A stretch of 64,000 nucleotides of DNA from Leptasterias polaris (Eukaryota; Echinodermata; Asteroidea; Forcipulatida; Asteriidae). Positions 1-12,486 of this stretch are shown in pieces (the stretch's first letter is position 1; the number at the start of each line of letters is the position of its first letter). Position numbers and translations under genes: made by a program. The notes beneath the pieces are model-generated. The model was not told the DNA's origin. It saw only the letters and a list, made by a program, of their open reading frames with translations, and made no database searches. The stretch spans positions 3,033,501 through 3,097,500 of the forward strand of contig JAZGTN010000085.1 in assembly GCA_037783415.1 (NCBI GenBank). The letters are read 5' to 3'.

Positions 1-173
1 TTGGTTTACGCAGGATAGGCCAACTATAGGTGCAAATGAAAAACCTTGCTTTATACTTGGTAAATAATTTGCAAGAGGAACGCATAGGCTATATACCAGT
101 AGTTTACTTTTTAGCTGCTGTTGATTTGATATCCTAGGATTTTAAATTAAACTCGCAAGCATGTTAAGTAAGA
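1..173 (+). repeat. Partial satellite unit at the window edge
   Basis: This is the 3' spacer of a satellite unit whose tRNA-like module lies outside the window. It matches the spacer that follows the second module in all later units: the gcaggataggcc stretch, the ttatacttggtaaataat stretch, then taaattaaactcg before the next module. The array therefore continues beyond the left edge and its full length cannot be read here. Confidence 0.9.
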
Positions 174-244
174 AGAGCAGTGGTCCAGTGGAAGGGCTCC
201 GGACTCTGCACCAAATGGTACTGGGTTCGAGCCCTTGGTGTTCC
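174..244 (+). ncRNA. tRNA-like module, type X (representative)
   Basis: This is the first module of each 432-bp unit. It has an A box (TGGTCCAGTGG), a D-stem of GTCC with GGGC, an anticodon-loop-like CTCTGCA, a B box GGTTCGAGCCC and a T5 run right after the module. The acceptor stem is imperfect: five of seven positions pair in the usual copy. The anticodon stem does not pair. Type-2 Pol III genes use exactly these internal boxes and stop at T-runs, so a transcript of about 75 nt is possible, but nothing here proves transcription. The parent tRNA is unclear: the A box looks Ser/Leu-like and the CTCTG loop Gln-like. Not a functional tRNA gene as read. Confidence 0.6.
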
Positions 245-345
245 TTTTTATGTTTTTATTTTAGGGTTGTTTATTTTACTTTTGGCCGTTAATGATTTGA
301 TGTTCAAGGGTTATAAATTAAACTCGAATGCACATTTAAGTAAGA

Positions 346-416
346 GGAACAGTGGCCCAGTGGATGGGCTCCGGACTCTGAACCCAAAGGTACTGGGTTC
401 GATTCCCGGTTGTTCT
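346..416 (+). ncRNA. tRNA-like module, type Y (representative)
   Basis: This is the second module of each 432-bp unit and the only module of the short units. Numbered as a tRNA, the acceptor GGAACAG pairs over all seven positions with TTGTTCT when G-U pairs are allowed. The D-stem is GCCC/GGGC, and the T-stem CTGGG/CCCGG closes the standard loop TTCGATT. The A box TGGCCCAGTGG and B box GGTTCGATTCC match the eukaryotic consensus, and a T-run follows at once. The anticodon loop CTCTGAA equals that of many tRNA-Gln(CUG), but its stem (CCGGA against CCCAA) pairs at only two positions. So the tertiary body is kept and the decoding arm is lost. Confidence 0.65.
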
Positions 417-2164
417 TTTTGTACTCTTAAGGATATTGGTTTACGCAGGATAGGCCTACTATCCCAAATGAAAAACCTTGCTTTATACTTGGTAAATAAT
501 TTGCAAGAGGAACGCATAGGCTATATACCAGTAGTTTACTTTTTAGCTGCTGTTGATTTGATATCCTGGCATTTTAAATTAAACTCGAAAGCATGTTAAG
601 TAAGAAGAGCAGTGGTCCAGTGGAAGGGCTCCGGACTCTGCACCAAATGGTACTGGGTTCGAGCCCCTGGTGTTCCTTTTTATGTTTTTATTTTAGGGTT
701 GTTTATTTTACTTTTGGCCGTTAATGATTTGATGTTCAAGGGTTATAAATTAAACTCGAACGCACATTTAAGTAAGAGGAGCAGTGGCCCAGTGGATGGG
801 CTCCGGACTCTGAACCCAAAGGTACTGGGTTCGATTCCAGGTTGTTCTTTTTGTACTCTTAAGGCTATTGGTTTACGCAGGATAGGCCTACTATCCCAAA
901 TGAAAAACCTTGCTTTATACTTGGTAAATAATTTGCAAGAGGAACGCATAGGCTATATACCAGTAGTTTACTTTTTAGCTGCTGTTGATTTGATATCCTA
1001 GGATTTTAAATTAAACTCGCAAGCATGTTAAGTAAGAAGAGCAGTGGTCCAGTGGAAAGGCTCCGGACTCTGCACCAAATGGTACTGGGTTCGAGCCCCT
1101 GGTGTTCATTTTTATGTTTTTATTTTAGGGTTGTTTATTTTACTTTTGGCCGTTAATGATTTGATGTTCAAGGGTTATAAATTAAACTCGAATGCACATT
1201 TAAGTAAGAGGAGCAGTGGCCCAGTGGATGGTCTCCGGACTCTGAACCCAAAGGTACTGGGTTCGATTCCCGGTTGTTCTTTTTGTACCCTTAAGGCTAT
1301 TGGTTTACGCAGGATAGGCCTACTATCCCAAATGAAAAACCTTGCTTTATACTTGGTAAATAATTTGCAAGAGGAATGCATAGGCTATATACCAGTAGTT
1401 TACTTTTTAGCTGCTGTTGATTTGATATCCTGGCATTTTAAATTAAACTCGAAAGCATGTTAAGTAAGAAGAGCACTGGTCCAGTGGAACGGCTCCGGAC
1501 TCTGCACCAAATGGTACTGTGTTCGAGCCCCTGGTGTTCCTTTTTATGTTTTTATTTTAGGGTTGTTTATTTTACTCTTGGCCGTTAATGATTTGATGTT
1601 CAAGGGTTATAAATTAAACTCGAATGCACATTTAAGTAAGAGGAGCAGTGGCCCAGTGGATGTGCTCCGGACTCTGAACCCAAAGGTACTGGGTTCGATT
1701 CCCGGTTGTTCTTTTTGTACTCTTAAGGCTATTGGTTTACGCAGGATAGGCCTACTATCCCAAATGAAAAACCTTGCTTTATACTTGGTAAATAATTTGC
1801 AAGAGGAACGCATAGGCTATATACCAGTAGTTTACTTTTTAGCTGCTGTTGATTTGATATCCTAGGATTTTAAATTAAACTCGAACGCATGCTAGGTAAG
1901 AAGAGCAGTGGTCCAGTGGAAGGGCTACGGACTCTCAACCCAAAGGTACTGGGTTCGATTCCCGGTTGTTCTTTTTGTACTCTTAAGGCTATTGGTTTAC
2001 GCAGGATAGGCCAACTATAGGTGCAAATGAAAAACCTTGCTTTATACTTGGTAAATAATTTGCAAGAGGAACGCATAGGCTATATACCAGTAGTTTACTT
2101 TTTAGCTGCTGTTGATTTGATATCCTAGGATTTTAAATTAAACTCGCAAGCATGTTAAGTAAGA

Positions 2165-4155
2165 AGAGCAGTGGTCCAGTGGAAGGGCTCCGGACTCTGC
2201 ACCAAATGGTACTGGGTTCGAGCCCCTGGTGTTCCTTTTTATGTTTTTATTTTAGGGTTGTTTATTTTACTTTTGGGCGTTAATGATTTGATGTTCAAGG
2301 GTTATAAATTAAACTCGAATGCACATTTAAGTAAGAGGAACAGTGGCCCAGTGGATGGGCTCCGGACTCTGAACCCAAAGGTACTGGGTTCGATTCCCGG
2401 TTGTTCTTTTTGTACTCTTAAGGATATTGGTTTACGCAGGATAGGCCTACTATCCCAAATGAAAAACCTTGCTTTATACTTGGTAAATAATTTGCAAGAG
2501 GAACGCATAGGCTATATACCAGTAGTTTACTTTTTAGCTGCTGTTGATTTGATATCCTGGCATTTTAAATTAAACTCGAAAGCATGTTAAGTAAGAAGAG
2601 CAGTGGTCCAGTGGAACGGCTCCGGACTCTGCACCAAATGGTACTGGGTTCGAGCCCCTGGTGTTCCTTTTTATGTTTTTATTTTAGGGTTGTTTATTTT
2701 ACTTTTGGCCGTTAATGATTTGATGTTCAAGGGTTATAAATTAAACTCGAACGCACATTTAAGTAAGAGGAGCAGTGGCCCAGTGGATGGGCTCCGGACT
2801 CTGAACCCAAAGGTACTGGGTTCGATTCCAGGTTGTTCTTTTTGTACTCTTAAGGCTATTGGTTTACGCAGGATAGGCCTACTATCCCAAATGAAAAACC
2901 TTGCTTTATACTTGGTAAATAATTTGCAAGAGGAACGCATAGGCTATATACCAGTAGTTTACTTTTTAGCTGCTGTTGATTTGATATCCTAGGATTTTAA
3001 ATTAAACTCGCAAGCATGTTAAGTAAGAAGAGCAGTGGTCCAGTGGAAAGGCTCCGGACTCTGCACCAAATGGTACTGGGTTCGAGCCCCTGGTGTTCCT
3101 TTTTATGTTTTTATTTTAGGGTTGTTTATTTTACTTTTGGCCGTTAATGATTTGATGTTCAAGGGTTATAAATTAAACTCGAATGCACATTTAAGTAAGA
3201 GGAGCAGTGGCCCAGTGGATGGGCTCCGGACTCTGAACCCAAAGGTACTAGGTTCGATTCCCGGTTGTTCTTTTTGTACCCTTAAGGCTATTGGTTTACG
3301 CAGGATAGGCCTACTATCCCAAATGAAAAACCTTGCTTTATACTTGGTAAATAATTTGCAAGAGGAACGCATAGGCTATAAACCAGTAGTTTACTTTTTA
3401 GCTGCTGTTGATTTGATATCCTGGCATTTTAAATTAAACTCGAAAGCATGTTAAGTAAGAAGAGCAGTGGTCCAGTGGAACGGCTCCGGACTCTGCACCA
3501 AATGGTACTGGGTTCGAGCCCCTGGTGTTCCTTTTTATGTTTTTATTTTAGGGTTGTTTATTTTACTTTTGGCCGTTAATGATTTGATGTTCAAGGGTTA
3601 TAAATTAAACTCGAATGCACATTTAAGTAAGAGGAGCAGTGGCCCAGTGGATGTGCTCCGGACTCTGAACCCAAAGGTACTGGGTTCGATTCCCGGTTGT
3701 TCTTTTTGTACTCTTAAGGCTATTGGTTTACGCAGGATAGGCCTACTATCCCAAATGAAAAACCTTGCTTTATACTTGGTAAATAATTTGCAAGAGGAAC
3801 GCATAGGCTATATACCAGTAGTTTACTTTTTAGCTGCTGTTGATTTGATATCCTAGGATTTTAAATTAAACTCGAACGCATGTTAGGTAAGAAGAGCAGT
3901 GGTCCAGTGGAAGGGCTCCGGACTCTCAACCCAAAGGTACTGGGTTCGATTCCCGGTTGTTCTTTTTGTACTCTTAAGGCTATTGGTTTACGCAGGATAG
4001 GCCAACTATAGGTGCAAATGAAAAACCTTGCTTTATACTTGGTAAATAATTTGCAAGAGGAACGCATAGGCTATATACCAGTAGTTTACTTTTTAGCTGC
4101 TGTTGATTTGATATCCTAGGCTTTTAAATTAAACTCGCAAGCATGTTAAGTAAGA
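2165..4155 (+). repeat. Higher-order repeat 2 (1991 bp, a-b-c-d-e)
   Basis: Units start at 2165, 2597, 3029, 3461 (432 bp each) and 3893 (263 bp). The order and the diagnostic variants of each unit are the same as in the previous 1991-bp block, so the five-unit block itself was duplicated. Module Y starts at +172 in each long unit. Confidence 0.92.
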
Positions 4156-5434
4156 AGAGCAGTGGTCCAGTGGAAGGGCTCCGGACTCTGCACCAAATGG
4201 TACTGGGTTCGAGCCCCTGGTGTTCCTTTTTATGTTTTTATTTTAGGCTTGTTTATTTTACTTTTGGCCGTTAATGATTTGATGTTCAAGGGTTATAAAT
4301 TAAACTCGAATGCACATTTAAGTAAGAGGAACAGTGGCCCAGTGGATGGGCTCCGGACTCTGAACCCAAAGGTACTGGGTTCGATTCCCGGTTGTTCTTT
4401 TTGTACTCTTAAGGCTATTGGTTTACGCAGGATAGGCCTACTATCCCAAATGAAAAACCTTGCTTTATACTTGGTAAATAATTTGCAAGAGGAACGCATA
4501 GGCTATATACCAGTAGTTTACTTTTTAGCTGCTGTTGATTTGATATCCTGGCATTTTAAATTAAACTCGAAAGCATGTTAAGTAAGAAGAGCAGTGGTCC
4601 AGTGGAACGGCTCCGGACTCTGCACCAAATGGTACTGGGTTCGAGCCCCTGGTGTTCCTTTTTATGTTTTTATTTTAGGGTTGTTTATTTTACTTTTGGC
4701 CGTTAATGATTTGATGTTCAAGGGTTATAAATTAAACTCGAACGCACATTTAAGTAAGAGGAGCAGTGGCCCAGTGGATGGGCTCCGGACTCTGAACCCA
4801 AAAGGTACTGGGTTCGATTCCAGGTTGTTCTTTTTGTACTCTTAAGGCTATTGGTTTACGCAGGATAGGCCTACTATCCCAAATGAAAAACCTTGCTTTA
4901 TACTTGGTAAATAATTTGCAAGAGGAACGCATAGGCTATATACCAGTAGTTTACTTTTTAGCTGCTGTTGATTTGATATCCTAGGATTTTAAATTAAACT
5001 CGCAAGCATGTTAAGTAAGAAGAGCAGTGGTCCATTGGAAGGGCTCCGGACTCTGCACCAAATGGTACTGGGTTCGAGCCCCTGGTGTTCCTTTTTATGT
5101 TTTTATTTTAGGGTTGTTTATTTTACTTTTGGCCGTTAATGATTTGATGTTCAATGCACATTTAAGTAAGAGGAGCAGTGGCCCAGTGGATGGGCTCACG
5201 ACTCTGAACCCAAAGGTACTGGGTTCGATTCCCGGTTGTTCTTTTTGTACTTTTAAGGCTATTGGTTTACGCAGGATAGGCCAACTATAGGTGCAAATGA
5301 AAAACCTTGCTTTATACTTGGTAAATAATTTGCAAGAGGAACGCATAGGCTATATACCAGTAGTTTACTTTTTAGCTGCTGTTGATTTGATATCCTAGGA
5401 TTTTAAATTAAACTCGCAAGCATGTTAAGTAAGA
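4156..5434 (+). repeat. Truncated higher-order repeat (1279 bp, a-b-f)
   Basis: Units start at 4156 (432 bp), 4588 (433 bp, one extra A in module Y at about 4801) and 5021 (414 bp). The last unit, f, carries a deletion in the X-Y spacer that removes the ttataaattaaactcg stretch, and ccattgg instead of ccagtgg in its A box. It ends with the e-type spacer (gccaactataggtgc), which suggests an f/e fusion by unequal exchange. Confidence 0.9.
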
Positions 5435-7425
5435 AGAGCAGTGGTCCAGTGGAAGGGCTCCGGACTCTGCACCAAATGGTACTGGGTTCGAGCCCCTGGT
5501 GTTCCTTTTTATGTTTTTATTTTAGGGTTGTTTATTTTACTTTTGGCCGTTAATGATTTGATGTTCAAGGGTTATAAATTAAACTCGAATGCACATTTAA
5601 GTAAGAGGAACAGTGGCCCAGTGGATGGGCTCCGGACTCTGAACCCAAAGGTACTGGGTTCGATTCCCGGTTGTTCTTTTTGTACTCTTAAGGATATTGG
5701 TTTACGCAGGATAGGCCTACTATCCCAAATGAAAAACCTTGCTTTATACTTGGTAAATAATTTGCAAGAGGAACGCATAGGCTATATACCAGTAGTTTAC
5801 TTTTTAGCTGCTGTTGATTTGATATCCTGGCATTTTAAATTAAACTCGAAAGCATGTTAAGTAAGAAGAGCAGTGGTCCAGTGGAACGGCTCCGGACTCT
5901 GCACCAAATGGTACTGGGTTCGAGCCCCTGGTGTTCCTTTTTATGTTTTTATTTTAGGGTTGTTTATTTTACTTTTGGCCGTTAATGATTTGATGTTCAA
6001 GGGTTATAAATTAAACTCGAACGCACATTTAAGTAAGAGGAGCAGTGGCCCAGTGGATGGGCTCCGGACTCTGAACCCAAAGGTACTGGGTTCGATTCCA
6101 GGTTGTTCTTTTTGTACTCTTAAGGCTATTGGTTTACGCAGGATAGGCCTACTATCCCAAATGAAAAACCTTGCTTTATACTTGGTAAATAATTTGCAAG
6201 AGGAACGCATAGGCTATATACCAGTAGTTTACTTTTTAGCTGCTGTTGATTTGATATCCTAGGATTTTAAATTAAACTCGCAAGCATGTTAAGTAAGAAG
6301 AGCAGTGGTCCAGTGGAAAGGCTCCGGACTCTGCACCAAATGGTACTGGGTTCGAGCCCCTGGTGTTCCTTTTTATGTTTTTATTTTAGGGTTGTTTATT
6401 TTACTTTTGGCCGTTAATGATTTGATGTTCAAGGGTTATAAATTAAACTCGAATGCACATTTAAGTAAGAGGAGCAGTGGCCCAGTGGATGGGCTCCGGA
6501 CTCTGAACCCAAAGGTACTAGGTTCGATTCCCGGTTGTTCTTTTTGTACCCTTAAGGCTATTGGTTTACGCAGGATAGGCCTACTATCCCAAATGAAAAA
6601 CCTTGCTTTATACTTGGTAAATAATTTGCAAGAGGAACGCATAGGCTATAAACCAGTAGTTTACTTTTTAGCTGCTGTTGATTTGATATCCTGGCATTTT
6701 AAATTAAACTCGAAAGCATGTTAAGTAAGAAGAGCAGTGGTCCAGTGGAACGGCTCCGGACTCTGCACCAAATGGTACTGGGTTCGAGCCCCTGGTGTTC
6801 CTTTTTATGTTTTTATTTTAGGGTTGTTTATTTTACTTTTGGCCGTTAATGATTTGATGTTCAAGGGTTATAAATTAAACTCGAATGCACATTTAAGTAA
6901 GAGGAGCAGTGGCCCAGTGGATGTGCTCCGGACTCTGAACCCAAAGGTACTGGGTTCGATTCCCGGTTGTTCTTTTTGTACTCTTAAGGCTATTGGTTTA
7001 CGCAGGATAGGCCTACTATCCCAAATGAAAAACCTTGCTTTATACTTGGTAAATAATTTGCAAGAGGAACGCATAGGCTATATACCAGTAGTTTACTTTT
7101 TAGCTGCTGTTGATTTGATATCCTAGGATTTTAAATTAAACTCGAACGCATGTTAGGTAAGAAGAGCAGTGGTCCAGTGGAAGGGCTCCGGACTCTCAAC
7201 CCAAAGGTACTGGGTTCGATTCCCGGTTGTTCTTTTTGTACTCTTAAGGCTATTGGTTTACGCAGGATAGGCCAACTATAGGTGCAAATGAAAAACCTTG
7301 CTTTATACTTGGTAAATAATTTGCAAGAGGAACGCATAGGCTATATACCAGTAGTTTACTTTTTAGCTGCTGTTGATTTGATATCCTAGGCTTTTAAATT
7401 AAACTCGCAAGCATGTTAAGTAAGA
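5435..7425 (+). repeat. Higher-order repeat 3 (1991 bp, a-b-c-d-e)
   Basis: Units start at 5435, 5867, 6299, 6731 and 7163. This block is nearly identical to 2165-4155 and shares private variants such as ggctataaaccag in unit c and tcctaggctttta at the end of unit e. It is the first part of a second copy of the 3.27-kb block 2165-5434. Confidence 0.92.
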
Positions 7426-8700
7426 AGAGCAGTGGTCCAGTGGAAGGGCTCCGGACTCTGCACCAAATGGTACTGGGTTCGAGCCCCTGGTGTTCCTTTT
7501 TATGTTTTTATTTTAGGCTTGTTTATTTTACTTTTGGCCGTTAATGATTTGATGTTCAAGGGTTATAAATTAAACTCGAATGCACATTTAAGTAAGAGGA
7601 ACAGTGGCCCAGTGGATGGGCTCCGGACTCTGAACCCAAAGGTACTGGGTTCGATTCCCGGTTGTTCTTTTTGTACTCTTAAGGCTATTGGTTTACGCAG
7701 GATAGGCCTACTATCCCAAATGAAAAACCTTGCTTTATACTTGGTAAATAATTTGCAAGAGGAACGCATAGGCTATATACCAGTAGTTTACTTTTTAGCT
7801 GCTGTTGATTTGATATCCTGGCATTTTAAATTAAACTCGAAAGCATGTTAAGTAAGAAGAGCAGTGGTCCAGTGGAACGGCTCCGGACTCTGCACCAAAT
7901 GGTACTGGGTTCGAGCCCCTGGTGTTCCTTTTTATGTTTTTATTTTAGGGTTGTTTATTTTACTTTTGGCCGTTAATGATTTGATGTTCAAGGGTTATAA
8001 ATTAAACTCGAACGCACATTTAAGTAAGAGGAGCAGTGGCCCAGTGGATGGGCTCCGGACTCTGAACCCAAAGGTACTGGGTTCGATTCCAGGTTGTTCT
8101 TTTTGTACTCTTAAGGCTATTGGTTTACGCAGGATAGGCCTACTATCCCAAATGAAAAACCTTGCTTTATACTTGGTAAATAATTTGCAAGAGGAACGCA
8201 TAGGCTATATACCAGTAGTTTACTTTTTAGCTGCTGTTGATTTGATATCCTAGGATTTTAAATTAAACTCGCAAGCATGTTAAGTAAGAAGAGCAGTGGT
8301 CCATTGGAAGGGCTCCGGACTCTGCACCAAATGGTACTGGGTTCGAGCCCCTGGTGTTCCTTTTTATGTTTTTATTTTAGGGTTGTTTATTTTACTTTTG
8401 GCCGTTAATGATTTGATGTTCAATGCACATTTAAGTAAGAGGAGCAGTGGCCCAGTGGATGGGCTCCCGACTCTGAACCCAAAGGTACTGGGTTCGATTC
8501 CCGGTTGTTCTTTTTGTACTCTTAAGGCTATTGGTTTACACAGGATAGGCCTACTATCCCAAATGAAAAACCTTGCTTTATACTTGGTAAATAATTTGCA
8601 AGAGGAACGCATAGGCTATATACCAATAGTTTACTTTTTAGCTGCTGTTGATTTGATATCCTAGGATTTTAAATTAAACTCGCAAGCATGTTAAGTAAGA
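7426..8700 (+). repeat. Truncated higher-order repeat (1275 bp, a-b-f)
   Basis: Units start at 7426, 7858 and 8290 (411 bp). It is the counterpart of 4156-5434 and completes the second 3.27-kb block. Unit f here ends with the ordinary cctactatccc spacer instead of the e-type spacer and lacks the extra A of the first copy, so the two blocks have begun to diverge or convert. Confidence 0.9.
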
Positions 8701-11700
8701 AGAGCAGTGGTCCAGTGGAAGGGCTCCGGACTCTGCACCAAATGGTACTGGGTTCGAGCCCCTGGTGTTTCTTTTTATGTTTTTATTTTAGGGTTGTTTA
8801 TTTTACTTTTGGCCGTTAATGATTTGATGTTCAAGGGTTATAAATTAAACTCGAACGCACATTTAAGTAAGAGGAGCAGTGGCCCAGTGGATGGGCTCCG
8901 GACTCTGAACCCAAAGGTACTGGGTTCGATTCCAGGTTGTTCTTTTTGTACTCTTAAGGCTATTGGTTTACGCAGGATAGGCCTACTATCCCAAATGAAA
9001 AACCTTGCTTTATACTTGGTAAATAATTTGCAAGAGGAACGCATAGGCTATATACCAGTAGTTTACTTTTTAGCTGCTGTTGATTTGATATCCTAGGATT
9101 TTAAATTAAACTCGAACGCATGCTAGGTAAGAAGAGCAGTGGTCCAGTGGAAGGGCTCCGGACTCTCAACCCAAAGGTACTGGGTTCGATTCCCGGTTGA
9201 TCTTTTTGTACTCTTAATGCCATTGGTTTACGCAGGATACTAAGGCATATGAAAAACCTTGCTTACACTTTGTAAATAATTTGCGAGTGGAAGGCACACG
9301 CTTTTTCTACCAGTAGTTCACTTTTTAGCTGCTGTTGATTTGATATCCTAGGATTTTAAATTAAACTCGAACGCTTGTTAAGTAAGAAGAGCACTGGTCC
9401 AGTGGAAGGGCTCCGGACTCTGCACCAAATGGTACTGGGTTCGAGCCCCTGGTGTACCTTTTTATGTTATTATTTTAGGGTTGTTTATTTTACTTTTGGC
9501 CGTTAATGATTTGATGTTCAAGGGTTATAAATTAAACTCGAATGCACATTTAAGTAAGAGGAGCAGTGGCCCAGTGGATGTGCTCCGGACTCTGAAACCA
9601 AAGGTACTGGGTTCGATTCCCGGTTGTTCTTTTTGTACTCTTAAGGCTATTGGTTTACGCAGGATAGGCCTACTATCCCAAATGAAAAACCTTGCTTTAT
9701 ACTTGGTAAATAATTTGCAAGAGGAACGCATAGGCTATATACCAGTAGTTTACTTTTTAGCTGCTGTTGATTTGATATCCTAGGATTTTAAATTAAACTC
9801 GAACGCATGCTAGGTAAGAAGAGCAGTGGTCCAGTGGAAGGGCTCCGGACTCTCAACCCAAAGGTACTGGGTTCGATTCCCGGTTGTTCTTTTTGTACTC
9901 TTAAGGCTATTGGTTTACGCAGGATAGGCCAACTAAAGGTGCAAATGAAAAACCTTGCTTTATACTTGGTAAATAATTTGCAAGAGGAACGCATAGGCTA
10001 TATACCAGTAGTTTACTTTTTAGCTGCTGTTGATTTGATATCCTAGGATTTTAAATTAAACTCGCAAGCATGTTAAGTAAGAAGAGCAGTGGTCCAGTGG
10101 AAGGGCTCCGGACTCTGCACCAAATGGTACTGGGTTCGAGCCCCTGGTGTTCCTTTTTATGTTTTTATTTTAGGGTTGTTTATTTTACTTTTGGCCGTTA
10201 ATGATTTGATGTTCAAGGGTTATAAATTAAACTCGAATGCACATTTAAGTAAGAGGAACAGTGGCCCAGTGGATGGGCTCCGGACTCTGAACCCAAAGGT
10301 ACTGGGTTCGATTCCCGGTTGTTCTTTTTGTACTCTTAAGGCTATTGGTTTACGCAGGATAGGCCTACTATCCCAAATGAAAAACCTTGCTTTATACTTG
10401 GTAAATAATTTGCAAGAGGAACGCATAGGCTATATACCAGTAGTTTACTTTTTAGCTGCTGTTGATTTGATATCCTGGCATTTTAAATTAAACTCGAAAG
10501 CATGTTAAGTAAGAAGAGCAGTGGTCCAGTGGAACGGCTCCGGACTCTGCACCAAATGGTACTGGGTTCGAGCCCCTGGTGTTCCTTTTTATGTTTTTAT
10601 TTTAGGGTTGTTTATTTTACTTTTGGCCGTTAATGATTTGATGTTCAAGGGTTATAAATTAAACTCGAATGCACATTTAAGTAAAAGGAGCAGTGGCCCA
10701 GTGGATGGGCTCCCGACTCTGAACCCAAAGGTACTGGGTTCGATTCCCGGTTGTTCTTTTTGTACTCTTAAGGCTATTGGTTTACGCAGGATAGGCCTAC
10801 TATCCCAAATGAAAAACCTTGCTTTATACTTGGTAAATAATTTGCAAGAGGAACGCATAGGCTATATACCAGTAGTTTACTTTTTAGCTGCTGTTGATTT
10901 GATATCCTGGCATTTTAAATTAAACTCGAAAGCATGTTAAGTAAGAAGAGCAGTGGTCCAGTGGAACGGCTCCGGACTCTGCACCAAATGGTACTGGGTT
11001 CGAGCCCCTGGTGTTCCTTTTTATGTTTTTATTTTAGGGTTGTTTATTTTACTTTTGGCCGTTAATGATTTGATGTTCAAGGGTTATAAATTAAACTCGA
11101 ACGCACATTTAAGTAAGAGGAGCAGTGGCCCAGTGGCCCAGTGGATGGGCTCCGGACTCTGAACACAAAGGTACTGGGTTCGATTCCAGGTTGTTCTTTT
11201 TGTACTCTTAAGGCTATTGGTTTACGCAGGATAGGCCTACTATCCCAAATGAAAAACCTTGCTTTATACTTGGTAAATAATTTGCAAGAGGAACGCATAG
11301 GCTATATACCAGTAGTTTACTTTTTAGCTGCTGTTGTTTGGTATCCTAGGATTTTAAATTAAACTCGAACGCATGCTAGGTAAGAAGAGCAGTGGTCCAG
11401 TGGAAGGGCTCCGGACTCTCAACCCAAAGGTACTGGGTTCGATTCCCGGTTGTTCTTTTTGTACTCTTAATGCCATTGGTTTACGCAGGATACTAAGGCA
11501 TATGAAAAACCTTGCTTTATACTTGGTAAATAATTTGCAAGAGGAACGCATAGGCTATCAGTAGTTTACTTTTTAGCTGCTGTTGATTTGATATCCTGGG
11601 ATTTTAAATTAAACTCGAACGCTTGTTAAGTAAGAAGAGCACTGGTCCAGTGGAAGGGCTCCGGACTCTGCACCAAATGGTACTGGGTTCGAGCCCCTGG

Positions 11701-12486
11701 TGTACCTTTTGATGTTATTATTTTAGGGTTGTTTATTTTACTTTTGGCCGTTAATGATTTGATGTTCAAGGGTTATAAATTAAACTCGAATGCACATTTA
11801 AGTAAGAGGAGCAGTGGCCAAGTGGATGGGCTCCGGACTCTGAACCCAAAGGTACTGGGTTCGATTCCCAGTTGTTCTTTTTGTACTCTTAAGGCTATTG
11901 GTTTACGCAGGATAGGCCAACTATAGGTGCAAATGAAAAACCTTGCTTTATACTTGGTAAATAATTTGGAAGAGGAACGCATAGGCTATATACCAGTAGT
12001 TTACTTTTTAGCTGCTGTTGATTTGATATCCTAGGATTTTAAATTAAACTCGCAAGCATGTTAAGTAAGAAGAGCAGTGGTCCAGTGGAAGGGCTCCGGA
12101 CTCTGCACCAAATGGTACTGGGTTCGAGCCCCTGGTGTTCCTTTTTTATGTTTTTATTTTAGGGTTGTTTATTTTACTTTTGGCCGTTAATGATTTGATG
12201 TTCAAGGGTTATAAATTAAACTCGAATGCACATTTAAGTAAGAGGAGCAGTGGCCCAGTGGATGGGCTCCGGACTCTGAACCCAAAGGTACTGGGTTCGA
12301 TTTTTTGTACTCTTAAGGTTTATTGGTTTACGCAGGATACAATGCCAAATGAAAAACCTTTCTTTATACTTAGTAAATAATTTGCAAGAGGAACGCATAG
12401 GCTATACACCAGTAGTTTACTTTTTAGCTGCTGTTGATTTGATATCATTGGATTTTAAATTAAACTCGAACGCATGCTAGGTAAGA
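8701..12486 (+). repeat. Irregular part of the tRNA-like satellite
   Basis: Units start at 8701 (432), 9133 (255, single module), 9388 (432), 9820 (263, single module), 10083 (432), 10515 (432), 10947 (439), 11386 (250, single module), 11636 (435) and 12071 (416). The order is no longer a-b-c-d-e. The 10947 unit has a 9-bp duplication of the A-box region (cagtggccc repeated, near 11125). The 9133 and 11386 units carry a variant spacer with ggatactaaggcatatg. In the 12071 unit, module Y is cut inside the B box (ttcgattttttg), so its T arm is gone. Heterogeneity rises toward the array edge. Confidence 0.88.

Larger units (their letters stand above)
174..2164 (+). repeat. Higher-order repeat 1 of the tRNA-like satellite (1991 bp, units a-b-c-d-e)
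   Basis: Four 432-bp units start at 174 (a), 606 (b), 1038 (c) and 1470 (d), followed by a 263-bp unit at 1902 (e). Each 432-bp unit is module X, a spacer of about 100 bp, module Y at +172, and a spacer of about 190 bp. Unit e has one Y-like module. Diagnostic variants: a has GGAACAG in module Y; b ends its B-box arm in CCAGG; c has ggaaaggctcc in module X and gtacccttaagg after Y; d has gatgtgctcc in Y; e has gccaactataggtgc in its spacer. Both spacers end in taaattaaactcg and a GTAAG string just before the next module, which suggests they descend from one ancestral monomer. Confidence 0.92.

Noticed and set aside
174..12380. Repeated ORFs of 129-139 codons on the plus strand and 68 codons on the minus strand in every satellite unit
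   Set aside because: They translate straight through tRNA-like modules and AT-rich spacers. They stay open only because the units are near-identical and 432 is a multiple of three. Units with small indels or base changes shorten or lose them with no sign of frame conservation.
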